A stretch of DNA of 16,627 nucleotides from Agrocybe praecox (GCA_964017145.1 CAXHKQ010000094.1:1-16627), one strand, 5' to 3'; counted from the stretch's first letter, positions 1-8,653 are shown. The notes: a model not told the origin generated them from the sequence alone. Numbers and translations: made by a program.

Positions 1-529
1 CGTCTCTACCTTCCCCCATCCACCCTACCTACTGCCGCTATCCCCTTCCCGCGAGCTGTGGGCTTCACACCCACCCGCTGGCACCTCCTTCCTCACCTTC
101 CACCGCCTCCACCACTTGTACCACCCCCAACGTCACCACCCCTGCTTCCACATACACCACCACGAGTAAAGGCCAGCGCGAAGATGAGACGGAGGCGCCA
201 GAAGGACGGGAGGAGGTGGGGAAGGGACAAGAGGCAGAGGGTTGCGCAGGGTGAGCCGGCGAACAAGGCCATTAGAGCAGGGGGCTGGCTGGCGAGTAAG
301 ATGGGTAACGAGTAGGGCGAGCGGCGAGGACGAGACATACGAAACCGAGAGCGACGTGCGTTCTCACTTTCGTATTCATCGTCTTTGCGCTCGTTTCCTT
401 CCTTCTCGTTATTCCTCTTTCTCCTTGCTCTCTTCTTCTGCTCTCTTTAAATTAGTTAGTAAACATATAGAGTATTTCAATGTACTGTAATGTACAAATC
501 AAATAAATATGTTTTATTTTAAAAAGGAT
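1..529. other. GC-rich low-complexity segment, no gene seen
   Basis: The first part is C-rich and then purine-rich with runs of CCACC and GAGG, and turns AT-rich after about 440. Reading frames of 81-85 codons on both strands (58-315 plus, 93-338 minus) are dominated by Pro/Gly/Arg from the biased composition and show no domain or splice structure. It lies directly beyond the end of dispersed repeat copy A, in the same relative position as the GC-rich blocks beyond copies B and C, so it may belong to the same repeat family. Confidence 0.4.
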
Positions 530-1075
530 GTACTAAAATGGCAGTAACTACCAAATTAGGAAGAGCCGCCTCAAAACAAAGTTCGCTTTGTTTTCTATCT
601 AATCTAATCTAGAGTAGAACATATATATGCGAAATAAATATAGCACAAAAATGAATCATATCATAATTAAAAATGGCGCAGCGCCCAAAATAATATTATG
701 ACGCCTAAAAATAACACGTCATCCGGTTTTGCTTTTGCGCATCCATCCTGTAACATTCCTTTTTGGTGGGGCAAAGGGCGCCAAAAAATCAGGATAAATT
801 ACCTGATCATAACCTCCCAACAAGCGCCCCAAACTACCCATTCATTCTTTCGCTATTGCCCAAATACTGCAAAAATGTCCAAATCCTGCAATGTTTGTGC
901 ATATTTGCTTAAGGCATCTGCCAATGCCGCCCACTCAGCCTTTATGGCTACTCTGGTGCGCTTTATAAGCATTCATGCATCACTGGCCACCTTGGGCAGT
1001 TGCCCTTCCTGATGTATGACTTATGTCAGCCCACTGCCCAGGTTTCATACATGAGGTTGCCTGCTACAGGTGTCA
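530..1075 (-). repeat. Dispersed repeat, copy A (inverted relative to B and C)
   Basis: Read on the minus strand, this stretch aligns with the repeats at 12150-12880 and 13318-14040. Shared landmarks in order are a GGCAACTGCCCA-type motif near 1000, a GGGGCGCTT segment near 820, the 16-mer GGATGACGTGTTATTT (minus strand, 709-724), a GGGCGCTGCGCC motif near 680, and GATTAGATTAGATA near 600. The copy has only one of the two internal modules found in B and C and is more diverged from them than they are from each other. No coding potential is evident. The boundaries are approximate. Confidence 0.7.
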
Positions 1076-1174
1076 AACCAGCCAAGTTCTCTTAAATCTA
1101 ATCCAAATCTAATCGGTCCAGTGAGACTTGCGCGTGAATGCATGCACATAAAACATCAAAAATATATTCACATA

Positions 1175-1179
1175 CCTCG
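1175..1179. repeat. Target-site duplication CCTCG (left copy)
   Basis: CCTCG immediately precedes the LTR start at 1180 and recurs immediately after the other LTR at 7675-7679. A 5-bp duplication is usual for Ty3/Gypsy integrases. It shows that both element ends are intact and that this is an integration, not a recombined copy. Confidence 0.95.
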
Positions 1180-1682
1180 TGTCAGGGCAACACTAAGATC
1201 AGTGTGACAAGGCCACCAACAAAGACAAAGCAAGAGAGAGAGAGAGAGAGAGAGAGATGAAGAGAGAGAGAGAGACACTCAATGGTTCTAAGAGATCACA
1301 CCAATGATAGTGGATATCCTAAGAGATTGAAGCTGGGGCTACAGCTATCTACATGTCCAGTATATATACCCTACAGCTATTCTAGAATATTCCTACATTA
1401 CATCATGAAACAGAAGGATGAGTAAGACAATGACATCATAAAGGAATGATGAATAAGACAATGACATCATGAAACAAGGAGAAAAATGATGTGGAGCAAT
1501 TGAGGCAGTGCTCATGGGAAATAAAGATGATAAGTATCTAATCAAGGATCTAAGTGATAATCAAGGAGATAATCAAGAAGATAATCAAAGATGTAAAAGA
1601 GATAAGATATCTACATAATTAAGAAAGGGAAAAATGCGAAATAAATATATAAAAATAGAGGAAAATAGAGGAAACCCTGACA
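1180..1682 (-). repeat. 3' LTR (503 bp)
   Basis: It starts TGTCAGGG and ends CCCTGACA, a perfect 8-bp terminal inverted repeat with the canonical TG...CA ends. It is identical to 7172-7674 except at 1484. It contains a (GA)n microsatellite at 1232-1275, two near-identical 23-bp repeats at 1417-1439 and 1448-1470, and a TATATATA motif read on the minus strand. Confidence 0.97.
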
Positions 1683-1697
1683 TCACCCCCTCTCTAA
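1683..1697 (-). promoter_or_regulatory. Polypurine tract, plus-strand primer site
   Basis: On the minus strand the bases directly before the 3' LTR read AGAGAGGGGGTGA, a purine tract ending flush with the LTR TG, as expected for the RNase H-resistant primer of second-strand synthesis. The tract is also coding: it specifies the last Pol residues (Glu-Arg-Gly), and the pol TGA stop is its last three bases. Confidence 0.85.
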
Positions 1698-4600
1698 GGC
1701 ACATTTCCCACAATGTGCACATGTATGAGTAAGTTTAGAGGGTTTCAGAGGAGGAGGAGGTTCAGTGAAGTTAATTAGAGGTGAAAAAGAAAGTCTATCA
1801 AAAGTAAGAGCAGAAATCCTTCTGGGTGCAGCTGGATGCTTGGCATGGAACTCTTTGATTGATTTGGCTGCCTTCTTCAAATGTTCAGCAGGTTCCCAAC
1901 TGCTTTCTTCATTTGGATAGTTTTTCCATTTAACCAAGTACTGCAGCTTATTTCTGAATAATCTGCTGTCCTTAATGTACTCAACTTCCCATTCAGGATT
2001 TTCTCCTTTAATGACAGGTGGAGGTCTGGAGGGAGGCTTTCTTCCAACAGTATCAGGATGGTAGGGCATGAGCTTAACTACATTGAACACTGGATGGATT
2101 TTCATGGTTTTAGGCAGTTGGAGCTCATAGGCATTTGAACCAACAACTTTGGTGATTTTGTATGGTCCATATCTCTTGTCATCCAATTTCTTGGAAGGCC
2201 TATCAGTCTTAAGATCCTTGCTATCTAGCCAAACCATGTCTCCAACCTTGTACTCAGTAGGAGCACCTCTGTTTCTATCATAGAATTTGGCCATGTCATC
2301 AGCAGCCTTTTTGAGGGCAGACTCTGCTTCTTTCCTGGCCTCTTCCATGCTTTTCACAAAGGTATCTACAGTGTCCATCTTGCTGTCTCTGAGAGGTTCT
2401 GTGCCCATTCTTGGATGTCTACCATTGTTGAGCATGAATGGTGTCTGTCTGGTAGAGGCCTGAACTTTGTTGTTGTAGGAAAATTCAGCCAAGGCCAACC
2501 ATTCTACCCAGTCATCCTGTCTATGGTTTATGAAGAGCCTGAGATATTGTTCTACTTCTTGGTTGACTCTCTCAGTCTGACCATCAGTTTGAGGATGGTA
2601 GGCTGTAGATGAAGCAGTCTGAATACCCAGTATAGAGTTGAGCTCTTTCATAAACTTGGAGACAAACTGAGGACCTCTATCACAGATGATTTTGATAGGT
2701 AGACCATGCAATTTCCAGACATGGTCCCTGTAGAGCTTAGCAGTACCTTCAGATGTGACCTCATCTGTGGTAGGTATAATGTGAATCATCTTGCTAAGCC
2801 TGTCTACAACTATCATAATGGCATTATACCCTTGACATTCAGGTAAGCCAGTGATAAAATCCACAGAAATAGTCTGCCAAACATCAGAGGGAATCTCAGT
2901 TGGAGTCAGGAAGCCAACAGGTTTAGCAGGGAATGTCTTAGTCCTATTACATCTATCACATCCTCTGGTGTAGGCTGCAATATAATGGGACATCCCTGGC
3001 CACCAATAATTTCTAGAGACTAACTCTATTGTCTTCCATTTTCCTGGATGTCCAGCAATGTAGGCATCATGATGCAGTTCCACAATTTTTCTTCTGAGGT
3101 CTTTGTCTTTTGGAACATACACCTTTCCTCTGTAGAGAACAAGTCCTTGCTCCTCTGACCATTCCTGTCCATCTATCTTCTTGGTTGAAGACTTCTTCAT
3201 CTCCTGTACTGCCTTGACCACTTTCTCATCAAAGTCCTTTGCTTCTCTAATCTTCTTGAGAAGATCAGTCTCTGGACCAGCCAATGTGGTATGACCCTGT
3301 TTGAGAGCCTGGATCTTGAAGTAGGAAGGTTTGAGGAGAATTACATTTTCATTATCATTCTCCCCCTTCTTATGGTCTGATCTCCTAGACAATGCATCTG
3401 GCTTTAAAGACTTTTTACCAGGCCTATGATGAAGAGAAAAATCAAATCTGGACAAAAAGAGTGACCATCTGGCTTGCCTTCTGGTTAACTTCTGGGCAGT
3501 CATAAAGTACTCTAGATTTTTGTGGTCTGTCCAAATTTCAAAGGTATGTTGAGTCCCTTCAAGATAGTGTCTCCATTCATCTAATGCCCTGATAATAGCC
3601 AGCATTTCCTTGTCATGGATTTCATAATTCCTTTCTACTTCAGAAAGAGACTTAGACATAAAGGCCACAGGATGCCATTTTCCATCTAGACCTTCCTGAG
3701 ACAACACAGCTCCAGTAGCATAATCAGAGCTATCTGCTTCAACCTTATAAGGTTTGTTGTCATCAGGGAAGATTAGAACAGGGGAGGATGTAACCTTAAG
3801 CTTTAGCTGGTCAAAGGCTTCCTGGTGTCTAAGTCCCCATCTCCAGACTGTCCCTTTCTTTGTCAATTCATGAAGTGGTTTGGCAATGTCTGCAAAATCC
3901 TCTATGAACCTTCTGTAAAAGTTCACAAATCCCAAGAATGATTGAACATCCTTGACATTTTCAGGTTCAGGCCATTTGGAAACTCCCTCTACCTTGACAG
4001 GATCCATTTCAATCTTGCCTTGTGAAATGATAAGTCCAAGATATTCAATCTTTTCTTTTTCAAATTCACATTTTTCTGCTTTGAGGTAGAGTTTGTTGTC
4101 TTCCAGGATTTTCAAGACCTTCTTGACTACCTCCCTATGATGTTCAAGAGTCTCAGTGAAGACCAATATGTCATCCATGTACACAATGACCACATTGCCA
4201 TCAATAAGCTCTATAAAGATGTCATTCATCATAGTTTGGAAAGTTGCAGGACTGTTGGTTAAGCCAAAGAACATGACCAGTGGTTCAAACAGCCCTCTAT
4301 TGGTTCTGAAAGCTGCTTTCCACTCATCCCCTTCCTTAACTCTAACATTGTTAAAGCCCCACCTGACATCCAGCTTGGTGAAATACTTGGCTTTGCTGAG
4401 TTTGGTAATGATGTCAGAAATGAGAGGTAAGGGGTAAGAGTTCTTAATGGTCATTTCATTTAGCTTTCTATAATCCTGAACTAGTCTAAGAGAGCCATCC
4501 TTCTTCTTGACAAAGAACACAGGGGATGCCATAGGTGACTTGGATGGTCTAATCCTACCAGACTTCAGATTCTCCTCTAAAAAGGCATCAAGCTCCTTTT

Positions 4601-5564
4601 GCTCATTTGGGGAAAGAGGATAAATCTTTGATCTGTAAGGCTCAGACCCAGGCTTTAGCTCAATAGCATGATCCCAAGGCTTTCTGTCAGGTAGCCTATC
4701 AAAGGATTCCTTTGAAAAAACTCCTTTAAATTGATGATAGTGTTTGGGAACAGCTTCTTCAAAGGTCTTCTTTGGAGATTCAGCCTGCTGGTGAGATTCT
4801 TCTGCTAATTTCTGGGACACAGTTGAGGTAGCATTGATATACTGCTTCTGAGGATGGAGATAAGAAATAAAAATCCTATCCTCAGGCTCAATCTCAGAGT
4901 CAGAGTCAGGTGATTGATCTACAAGATCTACACCTTCATCATCAAACTGAGGGAGCTGTCTTCTCTGTACTGCAGCTATCCTCTGTCTCTTTCTCCTGGC
5001 TCTAATCACTTCCATGTGGCAGTCAGATGGACATCTAGTAAACTGGACATCACCTGACTTCCAGTTGACATCAGGATTGTGTAGATAGAGCCAGGTATGT
5101 CCAATAATAGCAGTCTTGTCTCCCAAGTCACAAACAGCAAAGGTAGCCTTTTCTGTGTGGTTCTTATACACCATAATCAAGTCCACTTCCTCATGAATAG
5201 AGCCACTTTTGTTGAGAGTACCATCAACATTGTAGACTGGAATGGCTCTAGGAAGTTTCTTTGTGTTAAGATTATGGTATTTTACAAACCCAGTGTCCAG
5301 AAAAAGACCAGTAGCTCCAGAGTCAAGCAAAGCATCTACAGACAGCCTTTTTCCTGTGTCCATTGTCTTGAGAATGACTGACAAGTGGGTAGAGGCTTTT
5401 GGCTTATGTCCTAAGATGTATATCCTCTCAGGAGTAGAAGAAAGAGAAGAATCAGAATTTGAGGACATGATTTCTGTATCAGATTCAGAAGATGTGGGAT
5501 TGACTTTATCATTTTCATCTTCTAATACATTAAATCTATTCCATTGGGACATGTCCTTCACCAA
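1683..5564 (-). CDS. pol: Pol polyprotein: protease, RT, RNase H, integrase, chromodomain
   Basis: This polyprotein carries the enzymes for reverse transcription and integration of the element. Residues are numbered from the TTG at 5564. The aspartic protease has DSGA at 81-84. RT spans about 340-515, with Asp399 and YMDD at 462-465. RNase H has Asp611, Glu653, Asp680 and a terminal DALSR at 723-727. The integrase zinc finger uses His831/832, His839, Cys869 and Cys872. The integrase core is Asp902, Asp962, Glu998, with D and E separated by 35 residues. A GPY motif lies at 1133-1135. A chromodomain at about 1192-1247 probably directs integration to marked chromatin. A 45-residue tail with CxxCxxC (Cys1282, 1285, 1288) follows. 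The frame is open up to 5648, overlapping gag in the -1 frame; its first ATG is at 5552. Expression is therefore probably by -1 frameshift or by reinitiation. All key catalytic residues are present and nothing is broken. Confidence 0.96.
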   Translation of the reverse strand: MVKDMSQWNRFNVLEDENDKVNPTSSESDTEIMSSNSDSSLSSTPERIYILGHKPKASTHLSVILKTMDTGKRLSVDALLDSGATGLFLDTGFVKYHNLNTKKLPRAIPVYNVDGTLNKSGSIHEEVDLIMVYKNHTEKATFAVCDLGDKTAIIGHTWLYLHNPDVNWKSGDVQFTRCPSDCHMEVIRARRKRQRIAAVQRRQLPQFDDEGVDLVDQSPDSDSEIEPEDRIFISYLHPQKQYINATSTVSQKLAEESHQQAESPKKTFEEAVPKHYHQFKGVFSKESFDRLPDRKPWDHAIELKPGSEPYRSKIYPLSPNEQKELDAFLEENLKSGRIRPSKSPMASPVFFVKKKDGSLRLVQDYRKLNEMTIKNSYPLPLISDIITKLSKAKYFTKLDVRWGFNNVRVKEGDEWKAAFRTNRGLFEPLVMFFGLTNSPATFQTMMNDIFIELIDGNVVIVYMDDILVFTETLEHHREVVKKVLKILEDNKLYLKAEKCEFEKEKIEYLGLIISQGKIEMDPVKVEGVSKWPEPENVKDVQSFLGFVNFYRRFIEDFADIAKPLHELTKKGTVWRWGLRHQEAFDQLKLKVTSSPVLIFPDDNKPYKVEADSSDYATGAVLSQEGLDGKWHPVAFMSKSLSEVERNYEIHDKEMLAIIRALDEWRHYLEGTQHTFEIWTDHKNLEYFMTAQKLTRRQARWSLFLSRFDFSLHHRPGKKSLKPDALSRRSDHKKGENDNENVILLKPSYFKIQALKQGHTTLAGPETDLLKKIREAKDFDEKVVKAVQEMKKSSTKKIDGQEWSEEQGLVLYRGKVYVPKDKDLRRKIVELHHDAYIAGHPGKWKTIELVSRNYWWPGMSHYIAAYTRGCDRCNRTKTFPAKPVGFLTPTEIPSDVWQTISVDFITGLPECQGYNAIMIVVDRLSKMIHIIPTTDEVTSEGTAKLYRDHVWKLHGLPIKIICDRGPQFVSKFMKELNSILGIQTASSTAYHPQTDGQTERVNQEVEQYLRLFINHRQDDWVEWLALAEFSYNNKVQASTRQTPFMLNNGRHPRMGTEPLRDSKMDTVDTFVKSMEEARKEAESALKKAADDMAKFYDRNRGAPTEYKVGDMVWLDSKDLKTDRPSKKLDDKRYGPYKITKVVGSNAYELQLPKTMKIHPVFNVVKLMPYHPDTVGRKPPSRPPPVIKGENPEWEVEYIKDSRLFRNKLQYLVKWKNYPNEESSWEPAEHLKKAAKSIKEFHAKHPAAPRRISALTFDRLSFSPLINFTEPPPPLKPSKLTHTCAHCGKCALERG

Positions 5565-5572
5565 TGGTGCCT

Positions 5573-5648
5573 CTAAAAATTCTTTTTCTGTTCTTGTGGT
5601 TGTCCTTCTTCTTCCTTGATGAGTTTCCCATAGAAGTCTTTCAACTCC
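5573..5648 (-). promoter_or_regulatory. gag-pol overlap, probable recoding region
   Basis: Pol is in the -1 frame relative to gag. It is open from after a TGA at 5651-5649 down through the gag stop TAG at 5575-5573, giving a 76-nt overlap. No canonical X XXY YYZ heptamer is in the gag frame. The best candidate is the gag terminus AAT TTT TAG, where a TTT peptidyl-tRNA could re-pair one base back while the stop occupies the A site. Alternatively, ribosomes stopping at 5573 could reinitiate at the pol ATG 20 nt downstream (5552). Confidence 0.55.
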
Positions 5649-6643
5649 TCATGGTTCATAGCATTGATATTGACTGAGGATCTACAGTCAGCAGCCTTAT
5701 GTCCTTGCTTTCTGCACTTAAAGCAGATAAGTGGCCTGACTGACCTCCATCCAGAGTCAACTTCCATAGGAACAACATCTGGTTGCTTTGCCTGAGCAAC
5801 AAAACCTCTCTGACTGCTTGAAAATGGGGAAGGACTGGGGGCTGCTGGCTTAGGCTGAGATTTAGGAGCCTTTGAGAAAGGAGAAGAGGTAGTAGAGGTA
5901 GACTTGTTAAAGGCTTCCATCTGTCTCCACTGCCTGTCCAGCTTGGTAGCCCAGGAAATCCAGCCATTCAGAGTCTTGGGCATATCAGGAACATTGTAGA
6001 CTTTTTCCCTGAGTGATCTGTTTAACCCAGTCTGAAACTTCTCAACCAAAGCAGCATCATTATACCCAGTATCAGAGACCAATTCCCTAAAGCTAGCCAC
6101 ATATTCATCAGCAGTTTGACTTCCCTGCTTCAGAAGATTCATTTTATGCCTGGCTGTGCTTGCAGGGTCTGGATCTCCAAATACCTCCCTGAATTCATAG
6201 ACAAAGTCATCCCAAAGACCTTCTTTAGAATAATCTCCATCCAGAATTTTGGTTTTGTCCAGTGCCCATTTCCCAGCAGTACCTTCCTTCATATAGGACA
6301 GGGCACAAACAACCTTTTGAAGATCATCTGTAATTCCTTTCCCATAGAAATATAATTTGAGTTGACTGAGGAAGGTTTCTGCTTTTGACATAGAGCCATT
6401 ATATGGCTCAGGAGGGGAAACCTTGATTCCAGACTGTGAACCAAAGGTAAAAGGACCATGACTAGCAGGGGGAGGATGGACTTCTCTAGCAGCAGAGGAG
6501 AATGGTGATTGAGTAGTTGGAGGTGTGACTGACTGTTGCTGCTGCTGCCTTAAGAGAGTCACCTCCTGGGTAAGGAGAGAGATTTGTTGAAGGAGCTCTT
6601 CCACAGAGGGAAGAGTAGTGGTAGGGGTAGTGGTAGTGTCCAT
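5573..6643 (-). CDS. gag: Gag structural protein with CCHC zinc knuckle, 356 aa
   Basis: Gag forms the cytoplasmic virus-like particle and packages the element RNA. The N-terminus is Thr-rich, followed by a leucine-heptad stretch (about residues 11-32) and a short poly-Gln, suggesting a coiled coil for multimerisation. Residues about 85-240 look like the retrotransposon Gag capsid domain. A Pro/Ser/Lys-rich linker follows, then a nucleic-acid-binding knuckle C-x2-C-x4-H-x4-C (Cys307, Cys310, His315, Cys320). The start ATG has A at -3 and G at +4 (AAGATGGA). The C-terminus overlaps the -1 pol frame. The frame is intact. Confidence 0.93.
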   Translation of the reverse strand: MDTTTTPTTTLPSVEELLQQISLLTQEVTLLRQQQQQSVTPPTTQSPFSSAAREVHPPPASHGPFTFGSQSGIKVSPPEPYNGSMSKAETFLSQLKLYFYGKGITDDLQKVVCALSYMKEGTAGKWALDKTKILDGDYSKEGLWDDFVYEFREVFGDPDPASTARHKMNLLKQGSQTADEYVASFRELVSDTGYNDAALVEKFQTGLNRSLREKVYNVPDMPKTLNGWISWATKLDRQWRQMEAFNKSTSTTSSPFSKAPKSQPKPAAPSPSPFSSSQRGFVAQAKQPDVVPMEVDSGWRSVRPLICFKCRKQGHKAADCRSSVNINAMNHEELKDFYGKLIKEEEGQPQEQKKNF

Positions 6644-7171
6644 CTTGGTGCAGATAAAGTAGAGGCTCTCTGGTGTGTGTGTGGGAGAAGCTATCTACAA
6701 AAAGTGCCCTTGAGACTATACTAAGTAACTAAAAAAAGACTATGTAATGGATACCCAGTTGTCACCCCAAACACAGTGGGTCTAAACCTAGGATCACAGG
6801 GTTGACTACCTGGTATTTTCCTAGACCACCAAAGACAGAAACAGTTGGCCTGAATCTGCCCCAACAGTTGGTATCCCTATCTACAAATTCACACACAACA
6901 CACAGCAGAGAGTGAGAAATCCAGTAGAGAGAGATATGTCTTGAGGGGATGTTGAAATTGGGGAGAGAGAAATGATGTAGAAGATTGGGAGAATGTTGGA
7001 GGTTAAAGAGTTGGTGATGATAAAAGGGATGATATATGTGGTGAGAGGATGTGAGAGAAAATAGTAGAAAGAGAGATGAATAAATTGGTGTAGATAAGTG
7101 TAGGTTGATGTGGGTAAGAGTGAGATGATGGATAGTGAGTGGTGGAGTTGTCTGAGATAGCTTCAATCTTC
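6644..7171 (-). other. Element 5' leader between primer-binding site and gag
   Basis: This is 528 nt of untranslated leader, unusually long for a compact element, presumably holding the packaging signal. A 134-codon frame (7166-6762, minus) starts at TTG, not ATG, and ends short of gag. Its Ser/His/Leu/Thr-rich composition follows from the simple sequence here, and I do not regard it as a gene. Confidence 0.6.
7159..7169 (-). promoter_or_regulatory. Primer-binding site, self-priming type
   Basis: Two bases inside the 5' LTR, the minus strand reads AGATTGAAGCT. It lacks the TGG that opens tRNA-primed binding sites. Instead it is the exact 11-nt reverse complement of AGCTTCAATCT at 7326-7316 (minus) in the 5' LTR, about 27 nt below a TATATATA box, where transcription should begin. 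Pairing stops at exactly 11 nt on both sides. This is the arrangement known from the fission yeast element Tf1, where the first 11 nt of the mRNA prime minus-strand synthesis. Confidence 0.85.
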
Positions 7172-7352
7172 TGTCAGGGCAACACTAAGATCAGTGTGAC
7201 AAGGCCACCAACAAAGACAAAGCAAGAGAGAGAGAGAGAGAGAGAGAGATGAAGAGAGAGAGAGAGACACTCAATGGTTCTAAGAGATCACACCAATGAT
7301 AGTGGATATCCTAAGAGATTGAAGCTGGGGCTACAGCTATCTACATGTCCAG

Positions 7353-7360
7353 TATATATA
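7353..7360 (-). promoter_or_regulatory. TATA box of the retroelement promoter
   Basis: TATATATA reads the same on both strands. On the minus strand it sits 27-34 nt upstream of 7326, the base where the self-primer sequence begins. A 10-bp direct repeat CTACAGCTAT (7331-7340 and 7363-7372) flanks it. The identical copy in the 3' LTR could drive transcription into flanking DNA. Confidence 0.75.
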
Positions 7361-7408
7361 CCCTACAGCTATTCTAGAATATTCCTACATTACATCATGA
7401 AACAGAAG

Positions 7409-7462
7409 GATGAGTAAGACAATGACATCATAAAGGAATGATGAATAAGACAATGACATCAT
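7409..7462 (-). promoter_or_regulatory. U3 tandem 23-bp repeats, possible activator sites
   Basis: Two 23-bp copies (7409-7431 and 7440-7462) are spaced 31 bp apart and differ at one base. Each ends in TGACATCAT, one base from the CRE/ATF consensus TGACGTCA. They lie about 83-136 nt upstream of the inferred start site, a sensible place for upstream activating sequences. The protein binding them is not known. Confidence 0.5.
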
Positions 7463-7674
7463 GAAACAAGGAGAAGAATGATGTGGAGCAATTGAGGCAG
7501 TGCTCATGGGAAATAAAGATGATAAGTATCTAATCAAGGATCTAAGTGATAATCAAGGAGATAATCAAGAAGATAATCAAAGATGTAAAAGAGATAAGAT
7601 ATCTACATAATTAAGAAAGGGAAAAATGCGAAATAAATATATAAAAATAGAGGAAAATAGAGGAAACCCTGACA

Positions 7675-7679
7675 CCTCG
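7675..7679. repeat. Target-site duplication CCTCG (right copy)
   Basis: This matches 1175-1179 exactly and directly abuts the LTR end at 7674. Confidence 0.95.
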
Positions 7680-8653
7680 GAGATGAGATATATGAGGACT
7701 CAGAAAATGTAATGCTTTGAGTATCTCACCTGTTACCTCGCGTGTAATATGAACACACACCGAATTTGTTAGAAAAATAGTACCTGCTGAGCGCTCGAAC
7801 TTCAATGAATACATACTTGAAAATTTGTTAAATTTCACATGAACAATTGCAACAACAGAGGATCATTTATTTGGTACTGGGTTGCACCAGTTTTACAAAT
7901 TTGGATTGTATAACTATTGCGCTTATGTGGAAGAAAATGCATGCATCTGTGGAGATCATACCGCTGGAGAACGATTCACTCCTTACGACATTATCACGGC
8001 CGATATGCTTTTGAACTACAGCACTTTGACTCTACCCATTATACCAGAAAATACATTTCGAGATTCGAAATATTTATTCCTCTCTTATGTTCAGACTTCA
8101 AAGTCATACGCACTGGGCAATGAAATAAGATTCAAAAAAATTAAGATTCAAAATTGTAGATACACTACTACTAACTAGTTGGAAAGATGATGGAGGGTAT
8201 TCATGTTCGAGCTAGTCGGGCGATCAGCATTGACAACCGTACTGATGCCTACTGGCATATGAGAATTCTGGAGGGGGTCCAATATCCGAAGAAGGTAATT
8301 GGTTAATTAGGATCGGCATTTTGTTAAGCGATGTCAAGATGAGATGGATCGTGATCCTAATTGAAGTCTGTTGGCCAGAAGAGACACATGCATGTCATGG
8401 AATGGTTTGTGTTTCAAGATTTTCTAGAATCCCAACCTATGTGAACAACTAAATAAAATGGCACAATATCCAGTGTTTGTTCAACAATCGAAGTGGGTTC
8501 AAGTTCAAACAACTTCGGTATATTCAGATGATGTAAAGCGGCGAAGCGCTTACACGGAAATTAACTATGTACGTAAATTTAAGCGACAGTAACTAACATA
8601 ATATATGGGAATCAACGAAAAACCTATAGTGCGTTATACCAATTTCCCTCCAT
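7680..8653. other. Spacer between retroelement and host gene, no firm gene
   Basis: This is mostly AT-rich sequence. A 98-codon plus frame (7882-8178, TTG start) and a 39-codon ATG frame (8187-8306) exist. Neither shows a motif I recognise, and they cannot be joined with confidence. The second has mixed, protein-like composition and ends just after a possible GTAATT splice donor, so a decayed exon is possible but unsupported. The 3' end of the minus-strand gene lies immediately to the right. Confidence 0.4.

Larger units (their letters stand above)
1180..7674 (-). mobile_element. Complete Ty3/Gypsy chromovirus LTR retrotransposon, 6.5 kb
   Basis: The element has two 503-bp LTRs, a 5-bp target duplication, a self-complementary primer-binding site, a polypurine tract, and two intact minus-strand reading frames, gag and pol. 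Pol domain order is protease, RT, RNase H, integrase, chromodomain, which defines Ty3/Gypsy (Metaviridae) chromoviruses. The LTRs differ at a single position (A at 1484, G at 7476), so the insertion is recent. With both frames uninterrupted and all cis elements recognisable, the copy could be autonomous. Element orientation is minus, so its 5' LTR lies at the higher coordinates. Confidence 0.97.
7172..7674 (-). repeat. 5' LTR (503 bp)
   Basis: It has the same ends and length as the 3' LTR, with one difference (G at 7476). Inferred map in element orientation: U3 from 7674 down to about 7327, transcription start near 7326, R/U5 from there to 7172. U3 holds three 12-bp GATAATCAA-type repeats (7548-7583), two 23-bp repeats (7409-7431, 7440-7462) and the TATA box (7353-7360). 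The (GA)n tract (7224-7267) falls inside R/U5. Confidence 0.97.

Noticed and set aside
1232..1275. The (GA)n run considered as a CRISPR-like or regulatory array
   Set aside because: It is a plain dinucleotide microsatellite present identically in both LTRs.
6762..7166. A 134-codon minus-strand frame in the retroelement leader that could be an extra gene
   Set aside because: It begins at TTG, overlaps the PBS, is made of Ser/His/Leu/Thr-rich simple sequence and shows no domain. It fits an untranslated leader better.
7882..8306. Two plus-strand frames (98 and 39 codons) possibly forming a small spliced gene
   Set aside because: The first has no ATG start, the phases do not join at a convincing splice site, and neither product is recognisable.
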